Assembly: GCF_049943955.1 (NCBI RefSeq)
Contig: NZ_JBNFTW010000001.1
Span: 248,001 to 312,000 of the forward strand
Origin: Desulfosporosinus sp049943955
GTDB lineage: Bacteria; Bacillota; Desulfitobacteriia; Desulfitobacteriales; Desulfitobacteriaceae
Direction of reading: 5' to 3'
Length of the DNA stretch: 64,000 bases
The position numbers were made by a program, and so were the translations under genes. Below are positions 33,198 to 40,385 of this stretch, piece after piece. The notes beneath the pieces are model-generated. The model saw nothing but the letters and a program-made list of their open reading frames with translations, was not told the origin of the DNA and did no database searches. How positions within the stretch are numbered: the stretch's first letter is position 1; every line of letters starts with the position of its first letter.

Positions 33198-36100
33198 TTG
33201 AAAGTTAAAATGCGAATGAAACCTATTATTTCTGTGCTGCTTATCGTTTGTATCGTAATGTCTATGTGCGTACCAGTTGTGCATGCGGCACCTAGTCAAC
33301 CAAGTGCCTATGGAAGTGTGAACCAATTTTTGACGGCAGCAGATGCACCTGTAATGGGCGGGGCAGATGTTCCGTTTAATGGTAATGGTCAAATGTCAGG
33401 TATCAGCCATACTGCCGGAACTACAGGAATTACGGTCCAGAATACGGGCACTTATAAGATCGACTATAATACCTGCATAACTGCGGGTTTAGATGCTGAG
33501 TTGGCGGTTGCGGTCAATGGCACTGTTGCCCCATCCACAGGTATACCAGTGCTTACCGCTGTAGGGGAAGTTTCGGGAAGTGCTATTCTGTCGCTTAATG
33601 CCGGGGATGTTATTACATTGCGTAACAATTCAGTGGTTCCCCTAACCTTGGCGTTAGCACCGTCTGCAGGCGCTCAGATGAGCATTGCAGAAGTTAGCGG
33701 AACGGTGGGAAATGCATATCAATGGGCGACGACAGCAGATGCGATTGTCGTTGGTGGAGCAGATGTGCCATTCAGCACGAATGGTCCAATGTCAAGTATT
33801 GGCCATACAGCCGGATCGACAACTATTACGATCCCCAACGCAGGCACTTATAAGATTGATTATAATACCAGCATAACCGCAGGTGTGGGTGCCGAATTGG
33901 CCGTTGCGATCAATGGTATAGTTGCCCCATCCACATCGATACCGGTGCTTACCGCTGTAGGGGAAGTTTCAGGAAATGTCATTCTGTCGCTTAAAGCTGG
34001 GGATGTTATAACATTGCGTAACAATTCTGCGGTTCCCCTAACTATGGCATTAGCACCGGCGGCGGGTGCTCAGATAAGCATTACAGAAGTTAGCGGAATA
34101 ATGGGAAATGCATATCAATTGGCGACGTTAGCAGATGCAACTGTCGTTAGTGGAGCAGATGTGCCATTCAGCACGAATGGTCCAATGTCAGGGATTGGCC
34201 ATCTTGCCGGGACTCCAACGATGATGATCGCGAACACTGGCACTTATAAGATTGATTATAATGCCAGCATAACCGCAGGTGCGGGTTCCGATTTGGCCGT
34301 TGCGATTGATGGTATAGCTGCCCCATCCCCATCGATATCGCTGCTTACTGCTACAGGCGAAATTTCAGGAAGTGTCATTCTGTCGCTTAACGCCGGGGAT
34401 ATTGTAACATTGCAAAACAATTCAGCGATTGCACTGACCCTGGCATTAGCACCGTCGGCAGGCGCTCAGATGAGTATAGTTCCACTAGCTGTTGATCTGC
34501 CGGTTATCACCACAGATTCCGGGTCAGCTGCGTTTGTTGCCGGGGACAATGACAAATCAACTCCAGTTGCTATCGACAGCGGTGTTACGGTAACGGGTTT
34601 AAATACTTTAACCCTGTCCAGTGCTACTGTGGCAATTACCGGCGGCTTCCATTCCGGTGAGGATGTATTATCTTTTGCCAACGATCCCCTCTATGGCAAT
34701 ATCGTTGCCAGCTACACTGCCGCTACAGGAGTTTTGACCTTGACTTCAGCAGGAGCAACCGCTACTGTCGCTCAGTGGCAGAGTGCGTTGGAGTCAGTTA
34801 CCTATACAAATACGGCGGTGACACCTAACAGCTCAACCAGAACCGTTTCTTTTACAGGAGTTGACAGCTCAGGTCACACCAGTAATACGGCCACCAGAAC
34901 AGTTACCGTGGCAGATACAGACCAGACACCCATTGTTGTCACATCAGGTGGCTCCATAACGTATCCTGTCGGTGGTTCTGCTGTAGTTATCGACAACGGT
35001 GTTTCGATATCTGATCTGGATAATACAACCCAATCCAGCGCAACTGTAAGTATAAGCAGCGGTTTCCATAGCGGTGATACGTTATCCTTTACCAACACCA
35101 GTTCTACTCTCTTTGGTAATATCGTTGGCAGTTACAATGCTGCTACAGGAGTTCTGACCTTGACTTCTTCCGGTGCAACTGCTACTGTCGCTCAATGGGC
35201 AAATGTGCTGTCATCGGTTGTATTTAGCTGTAGTTCGAACGCATCAACAGGTGACAGGACTATTTCGTTTGTCGTCAATGATGGAACAAAAAGCAGTGCG
35301 GCAGCTGCTCATACAGTTTCTGTAACAGGGTTGCCGTCCATTACTTCTATAAATCCAGCCAATGGTTCGGGAGCCGGAGGTACTTCCGTAACGATAACCG
35401 GTTCAGGATTCAGCGGAGTCACGGCAGTCAAATTTGGCGGTACGACTGGAAGTGGTATTACAGTTGTCAGTGATACTTCCCTCACAGTCACATCTCCTGC
35501 GGGAAGCGGAACAGTTGACGTGACGGTAACAACGCCGTACGGAACGAGTACGGTGGTTTCAAGTGACCAATTTACGTACGTTGCACCGAACCAAGACCAA
35601 TCCGCGCCAACAGGGCTGACCGGAATAGCTCCCACTTCGGCCGCTAATAATGACGGTAAAATCACAGGTGTCACTGACAGCATGGAATACCGGCTCCAGG
35701 GAGCGGCCAATTACACTCCAGTTCCGGCTTCAGCCACAGTGATTACCGGTTTGGCAGCCGGGACATATCAAGTAAGACTCGCAGCAGGGCCAGGACTTAA
35801 TGCGGGGCCTGACGCTGACGTGGTGGTGCCGGCGTATACCGCTCAAACATTTCTCTCTTTAGGCGATTCCATCGCATATGGAATGAGTGCCGCACCCGGA
35901 AGTGACTACACCCATCTTTTCTATAATCATCTTCTGACAGATCCCGCTTCTAATCAGCTTGCCTTAAATAATCTGGCCGTATCGGGAGATAAGAGCAGCG
36001 ATTTGCTGCAGCGCTTACTAACGAATGCCCAATATAGGGCGTCGGTCGGAAATGCCAAGGTTATTACCCTAAGTATCGGCGGGGATAATTTGCTTTCCCC

Positions 36101-38522
36101 GGTCATTGCTTCCGTATGTACAGCTTTTGGGGTGAACCCCGTCAATAATCCTAATTTAATGACCCAATTAGCAGCGGCTATGGCTGCAAATCCGAATAAA
36201 GACGCTATCCTAGCGAGTTTAGCAAATTCGCCGGCCTTAACTCAAGCTTTACAAGCCGGTGTTACTCAATTTGGCACAGATTTCCCGCAAATTATGACTG
36301 CGGTTAAAACCCTTTCGCCCCAGGCCCAAATTTACGTTCTCAATCTCTACAATCCCTTTAGTGAACAAGATCCACTGTACTCAGTCTTTGATCCTCTCAT
36401 CAGAGGGATCAATCAAGCAATCAACAACAACGCAATGGCGGGCTATAAAGTTGCCGATGTTTATACAAAGTTCAGAACAACTCCCGGAGCTGTTAATTTT
36501 AACTTAGCGACCCTGCAGCTCGATCCGCATCCCACAACAGTAGGGCATGCAGCAATCTACCAGGCACTCCTTGATGCTGAGGCAGGACAGACTCCGGCAA
36601 GCTATTACACGGTCAGTATCGCTCCTTTGACAGGAGGTACGATTACAGCCAGCCCGACCAGTGCAACCTCCGGTTCGGCCATTAACCTGAGCATAACTCC
36701 CAATGCAGGAATGCAGCTACAAGCGGGAAGCTTGAAATATAATGACGGAAGCGATCATAGTATAACTGGCACGAGCTTCACCATGCCGGCCGCTAACGTT
36801 ATCATAACTGCGGTGTTTGAAACGATACCCAATGCTGTACACGAAGGCGGTGGAGGAAGTTCAGCGGGAGGTGGAAGCGCATCAGGCGGAGGGACAACCG
36901 TTACTGGCAGTGTCCTGGATGGTACGACAGGTGGTGTTGTTGCTAATCTGACAGCTACTGTAACGACGGAAAGTGACGGGAATTATACCGCTTTCATGCA
37001 GGCACCTCAAACGCTAACCTTCCAACTACCTGACGGAACGACGAGTCCTTTAAGCGATCTTTCTAAAGTGAGCTATGTATCATCAGCAGGTACTTCAGCA
37101 AGCGTTTCTGCGGACAGAACGATCAATTTTGCCAACCTAGCCAAAGGAACGGACAATCGTTATAAGATCACCTATGATTTAGGCAATGGTCAAACAATTG
37201 CACTGGGAACCCTGGAAATCACAGTTTCCAATAATGGGACCGTCAGCCTAAAATGCACCTTAATTGACCCCTATGGCATCATCACGGATGCTGCCACGGG
37301 CAAACCCATTGCCGGAGCAAAGGTCACCTTGTATTATGCCAATACGGAACGCAACAAGACCAACGGCAAAACACCGGACACCGTCGTAGCCTTACCGGGC
37401 ATTGACGGCTTTAAGCCTAATAACAATCAGAACCCGCAGACCAGCGACACGAAGGGTGCTTATGGTTTTATGGTCTTCCCTGATACGGATTACTATATCG
37501 TCGCAGCCAAGGATGGCTATGAACCCTATACCAGTCCGACCATTTCCGTAGGGCAAGACATCGTCCACTGGGATTTTAAAATGAGCACCCCCATCACTGG
37601 GGTCAACCGGCTGGCAGGTCAAAGTCAGGTGGATACCGCCTTAGCCATTGCCAAAGCAAACTATACAGGAACGCTTTCCAATGTGGTCTTAGCCACCGCC
37701 GGCAACTATCCGGATGCCTTGGCCGGAAGTGTCCTGGCCTACAAACTCAATGCTCCGATCCTTTTGGTCGGAACCTCGAAGGCGGATCAAGAAAAGGTCT
37801 TAGATTATATGAAGGCCAATCTTGCTCCGTCAGGGAACGTCTATATTTTAGGCGGCACAGCCGTGGTCAGTGCTGATCTGGAAGCCAAAGTAAAGGCCGA
37901 TGGTTTCGGTCAGATCACCCGCTTAGGCGGAACGGACCGCTATGAAACCTCCGTCAAAATTGCCAATCAATTAAAGGTCAAGAGTGGAACACCGATTGTG
38001 CTGGCCTATGGAGACAACTATCCGGATGCGTTATCCATCAGCAGTATCGCGGCAGAGAATCAGTACCCTATCCTCTTGGTCCAAAAAGACGGACTCAGTG
38101 ATGCAGTCAAGAATGAAATAGCGGCCATTAACCCCAGCAAAGTCTATCTCATCGGAGGAGAAGGGGTTATTAGCGCAGCGGTGGAAAATCAGGTAGAACA
38201 GATCACCACGCTAAACAAAACCAATATCATAAGAATTGCCGGACAGGATCGTTATGATACCTCCCTGGCTGTTGCGCAATACTTCAACTTAGCCGGGCAA
38301 AGTGTCTGTGTCGCTACGGGCAGCAATTTCCCTGATGCTCTGGCAGGAAGCGTTTATGCGGCCAATCACAATACCTCGATTATCCTGACAGACGGCAGCT
38401 TGTCTGAGCAAGTCGTGAATTATCTGAAAGGCAAAAAGATGACCGGGACGACTATCTTCGGAGGAGAGGCGGTCGTGAATAAAGGCATCGAACAGCAGCT
38501 TGGTCAGTTGATAGGAAAATAG
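33198..38522 (+). CDS. Secreted multidomain SGNH-hydrolase surface protein with CWB2 anchor
   Basis: 1774 residues from TTG 33198 (GGTGGTGA 5-6 nt upstream). Signal peptide, residues about 1-30 (ISVLLIVCIVMSMC...VVHA). Three 132-residue repeats (exact 396-base period at 33339, 33735, 34131) resembling BclA-type jelly-roll domains. Then two cadherin-like repeats (TLSSATVAITGGFHSG), an IPT/TIG domain, and an SGNH hydrolase with GDS Ser891, GGDN Asn964 and DPHP Asp1109/His1111. After it come an InlB-B-like repeat, a Gly/Ser linker, a carboxypeptidase-regulatory-like domain and three cell-wall-binding-2 repeats (about 1468-1774). It is likely an S-layer-associated esterase; the substrate is unknown. 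Confidence 0.88.
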   Translation: MKVKMRMKPIISVLLIVCIVMSMCVPVVHAAPSQPSAYGSVNQFLTAADAPVMGGADVPFNGNGQMSGISHTAGTTGITVQNTGTYKIDYNTCITAGLDAELAVAVNGTVAPSTGIPVLTAVGEVSGSAILSLNAGDVITLRNNSVVPLTLALAPSAGAQMSIAEVSGTVGNAYQWATTADAIVVGGADVPFSTNGPMSSIGHTAGSTTITIPNAGTYKIDYNTSITAGVGAELAVAINGIVAPSTSIPVLTAVGEVSGNVILSLKAGDVITLRNNSAVPLTMALAPAAGAQISITEVSGIMGNAYQLATLADATVVSGADVPFSTNGPMSGIGHLAGTPTMMIANTGTYKIDYNASITAGAGSDLAVAIDGIAAPSPSISLLTATGEISGSVILSLNAGDIVTLQNNSAIALTLALAPSAGAQMSIVPLAVDLPVITTDSGSAAFVAGDNDKSTPVAIDSGVTVTGLNTLTLSSATVAITGGFHSGEDVLSFANDPLYGNIVASYTAATGVLTLTSAGATATVAQWQSALESVTYTNTAVTPNSSTRTVSFTGVDSSGHTSNTATRTVTVADTDQTPIVVTSGGSITYPVGGSAVVIDNGVSISDLDNTTQSSATVSISSGFHSGDTLSFTNTSSTLFGNIVGSYNAATGVLTLTSSGATATVAQWANVLSSVVFSCSSNASTGDRTISFVVNDGTKSSAAAAHTVSVTGLPSITSINPANGSGAGGTSVTITGSGFSGVTAVKFGGTTGSGITVVSDTSLTVTSPAGSGTVDVTVTTPYGTSTVVSSDQFTYVAPNQDQSAPTGLTGIAPTSAANNDGKITGVTDSMEYRLQGAANYTPVPASATVITGLAAGTYQVRLAAGPGLNAGPDADVVVPAYTAQTFLSLGDSIAYGMSAAPGSDYTHLFYNHLLTDPASNQLALNNLAVSGDKSSDLLQRLLTNAQYRASVGNAKVITLSIGGDNLLSPVIASVCTAFGVNPVNNPNLMTQLAAAMAANPNKDAILASLANSPALTQALQAGVTQFGTDFPQIMTAVKTLSPQAQIYVLNLYNPFSEQDPLYSVFDPLIRGINQAINNNAMAGYKVADVYTKFRTTPGAVNFNLATLQLDPHPTTVGHAAIYQALLDAEAGQTPASYYTVSIAPLTGGTITASPTSATSGSAINLSITPNAGMQLQAGSLKYNDGSDHSITGTSFTMPAANVIITAVFETIPNAVHEGGGGSSAGGGSASGGGTTVTGSVLDGTTGGVVANLTATVTTESDGNYTAFMQAPQTLTFQLPDGTTSPLSDLSKVSYVSSAGTSASVSADRTINFANLAKGTDNRYKITYDLGNGQTIALGTLEITVSNNGTVSLKCTLIDPYGIITDAATGKPIAGAKVTLYYANTERNKTNGKTPDTVVALPGIDGFKPNNNQNPQTSDTKGAYGFMVFPDTDYYIVAAKDGYEPYTSPTISVGQDIVHWDFKMSTPITGVNRLAGQSQVDTALAIAKANYTGTLSNVVLATAGNYPDALAGSVLAYKLNAPILLVGTSKADQEKVLDYMKANLAPSGNVYILGGTAVVSADLEAKVKADGFGQITRLGGTDRYETSVKIANQLKVKSGTPIVLAYGDNYPDALSISSIAAENQYPILLVQKDGLSDAVKNEIAAINPSKVYLIGGEGVISAAVENQVEQITTLNKTNIIRIAGQDRYDTSLAVAQYFNLAGQSVCVATGSNFPDALAGSVYAANHNTSIILTDGSLSEQVVNYLKGKKMTGTTIFGGEAVVNKGIEQQLGQLIGK

Positions 38523-38551
38523 AGTAGACTATTTGTTGTGGTAACTAAAAT

Positions 38552-38735
38552 TGTTCCGAATTGTAAAAAATGAGATTAGTCTATTATGATAGCTGCTGCC
38601 CAGGCGGCGGTTAACAACAAAGACCAATTGAATTAAGGCTTAAAATTAAATGAAAAAAGTATTCTAAAAGCTGTGTCAGAATAAAATGGGTATTGTCTCT
38701 TAGAAATTGTTAGGGACAATACCCTATTTTAAAGC
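38552..38735 (+). repeat. ppdK 3'-end duplicate, copy 2, with terminator
   Basis: The closest copy to the ppdK tail: codons A-A-A-Q-A-A-V-N-N-K-D-Q-L-N-stop (about 38590-38634), then TAAGGCTTAAAATT, and a terminator GGGTATTGTC...GACAATACCC (about 38686-38724). It follows the surface-protein gene by about 30 bases. Bases 38736-38853 hold a possible promoter (GTATACTATAAGC) for the next cassette. Confidence 0.8.
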
Positions 38736-38853
38736 CGTTCTATCCGTTGAGGTATAATAATTAAAACTAATATCTCGCAGAAAATTGCAACCTCCAATGA
38801 ACAAAGAAATCCAATTTGTGGTATACTATAAGCGCAAAAAAGTAAGGAGGTTA

Positions 38854-39129
38854 GTGGCCATGATGTATCCATATATGACTTTGGCGGATGAAACTGAAAT
38901 CACACATTCTCACCTTATTGAAGAAGATGGCATGCAGTGTTTGGAAGTTCATTTCGAGCGTCCGAAAGAAGGTGGATTCGATGTGGCCAGATGTGCGTTA
39001 CCTACTTATTCCTGGATAAAGAGAGACGGATTTTCAGATAAAGAGATTGAGAACTTTAGCCAATTCCTGCATAGCAATGCTCATCTGTTGTATAAGTATG
39101 CTGCTGCGGGAGGTATACAGATTGCCTAG
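38854..39129 (+). CDS. Hypothetical protein paired with DUF4160 gene
   Basis: About 90 residues; start at GTG 38854 or ATG 38860, both near AAGGAGG (38844-38850). The sequence (MTLADETEITHSHLIEEDGMQCLEVHFERP...YKYAAAGGIQIA) has no motif I can name; predicted mixed alpha/beta, soluble. It overlaps the downstream DUF4160 gene by 8 bases. DUF4160 genes usually pair with a small partner (often DUF2442) in a predicted toxin-antitoxin-like module, so a similar role is possible, not shown. Confidence 0.6.
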   Translation: MAMMYPYMTLADETEITHSHLIEEDGMQCLEVHFERPKEGGFDVARCALPTYSWIKRDGFSDKEIENFSQFLHSNAHLLYKYAAAGGIQIA

Positions 39130-39400
39130 TTTGTTTCGTATTGGCGAATATCTGGTGTATTTTTGGTCGAATGAAAATAATGAAGCGATTCATGTCCATG
39201 TCGGAAAAGGAAAGCCGAGTGCTAATGCTACTAAAATATGGCTAACAGCTTCCGGTGGATGTATCATTGCCAATAATGGAAGCAGGATACCTCAAAAAGA
39301 GTTGAATGAGTTATTGGATATTATCGCTGCTCAAACTTTCATGATTTGCGCAGAGTGGAAGAATCATTTTAAAGTTAACGATATTAAATTCTATTGCTAA
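39122..39400 (+). CDS. DUF4160 domain-containing protein
   Basis: 92 residues from TTG 39122 (GGGAGG 8 nt upstream). The DUF4160 core is clear: MPSLFRIGEYLVYFWSNE, then EAIHVHVGKGKPSANATKIWL and a C-terminal helix FMICAEWKNHF. Function unknown; often in two-gene modules with DUF2442. The stop codon lies two bases before the third ppdK-tail copy, so it is the last gene of its cassette. Confidence 0.8.
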   Translation: MPSLFRIGEYLVYFWSNENNEAIHVHVGKGKPSANATKIWLTASGGCIIANNGSRIPQKELNELLDIIAAQTFMICAEWKNHFKVNDIKFYC

Positions 39401-39612
39401 AAGTGTTCCATAATAGTGGAAAACGGGATTGGTCTTAAAATGTTTGCAACCACCCAGGCTGCTGTTAACAACAAAGACCAATCGAAATAAGACCAAAATA
39501 GGATAAGTGAAGTTGCAAAAGCCTAAGGCACCAAGGCCTTGAAGGTTTAGGTGCAATAATAGCAGGGGTATTGTCTTTTACGAAATTAAGAGACAATACC
39601 CCTTATTTTTTT
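39398..39612 (+). repeat. ppdK 3'-end duplicate, copy 3, with terminator
   Basis: Codons A-T-T-Q-A-A-V-N-N-K-D-Q-S-K-stop (about 39445-39489), the same final KDQSK as ppdK. A terminator GGGGTATTGTC...GACAATACCCC (about 39565-39602) with T-run follows. Its upstream 40 bases match copy 1 closely (TAATAGT, AACGGG, TCTTAAA, TGTTTGCA), whereas ppdK itself differs there, so copies 1 and 3 share a more recent ancestor. Confidence 0.8.
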
Positions 39613-39663
39613 AGTTTTTCTGTATTCTGATGCGTGTACACCGACGGTTCTGCCTGCAATCTA

Positions 39664-39720
39664 TTGACCAGTCCAGTCAATAATAATATAATAGCAATTG
39701 ACTGGATTAGTCAATTGCTA
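39664..39720 (+). promoter_or_regulatory. Promoter with two TetR-type operators
   Basis: Promoter TTGACC (39664-39669), 17-bp spacer, TATAAT (39687-39692). Operator 1, TTGAC-N7-GTCAA (39664-39680), covers the -35 box. Operator 2, with the same TTGAC-N7-GTCAA core at 39698-39714, sits in a perfect 12-bp palindrome, TAGCAATTGACT (39692-39703) with AGTCAATTGCTA (39709-39720), at the start site. The layout implies tight autorepression of the TetR gene and the linked enzyme. Confidence 0.85.
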
Positions 39721-39739
39721 TAGGAGGGTGGTTTCCAAA

Positions 39740-40384
39740 TTGGAAGAATTAACTAAGCACAAGATATTTACGATGGAGGATACAAAACGTGACGCCCTGC
39801 TTATTGCGTCCATGAACAAGTTTGCCAATAACGGTTACAAAAAAACTACTACAGATGAAATCATTTTGGAGGCAGGGATATCAAAGGGCTTGCTTTTTCA
39901 TTATTTCGGGACAAAAAAGGATTTGTATATCTTTCTGTTCCTGTATGCTAACACTCTAATAATGCAGGAATACTATGCACAAGTTAACCTAAAGGAAAGA
40001 GATATTTTGGAAAGATTGCGGAATATGTTTTTTTTAAAAATTGAACTCACCAATAAATATCCTGATATTTTTGACTTTGCGGCATCAGCCTATTTTGAGA
40101 AAGACCAGGCTGTGGCTTCAAAAATTAATGAATATAAAAATATATTGTATTCCGATACAAAAAACGAGATGCTTAAGGATATTGATTTATCTCTTTTTAA
40201 AGAAAATCTTGATATAAAAAAAGCTATCGACATTATTATATTTACCTTGAGAGGATACAGCGAATCTCAAGCTTCACCCGAAAAACGCGTTGAAGATTAC
40301 AACAAGGAACACGAGCGGTATACAAGAGAAATTGATGAATATATTGCAGTGCTGCGCTCAGTATTTTATAAGGAGAACAAATAG
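39740..40384 (+). CDS. TetR/AcrR family transcriptional regulator
   Basis: 214 residues from TTG 39740 (GGAGGG 11 nt upstream; ATG 39773 is an alternative without a good site). N-terminal helix-turn-helix: MNKFANNGYKKTTTDEIILEAGISKGLLFHYFGTKKDLY in outline, a typical TetR recognition helix. The C-terminal ligand domain is all helical with no assigned ligand. It stands one base before the PEP-utilising enzyme gene and after a double operator, so it probably controls both. Confidence 0.9.
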   Translation: MEELTKHKIFTMEDTKRDALLIASMNKFANNGYKKTTTDEIILEAGISKGLLFHYFGTKKDLYIFLFLYANTLIMQEYYAQVNLKERDILERLRNMFFLKIELTNKYPDIFDFAASAYFEKDQAVASKINEYKNILYSDTKNEMLKDIDLSLFKENLDIKKAIDIIIFTLRGYSESQASPEKRVEDYNKEHERYTREIDEYIAVLRSVFYKENK

Positions 40385-40385
40385 T

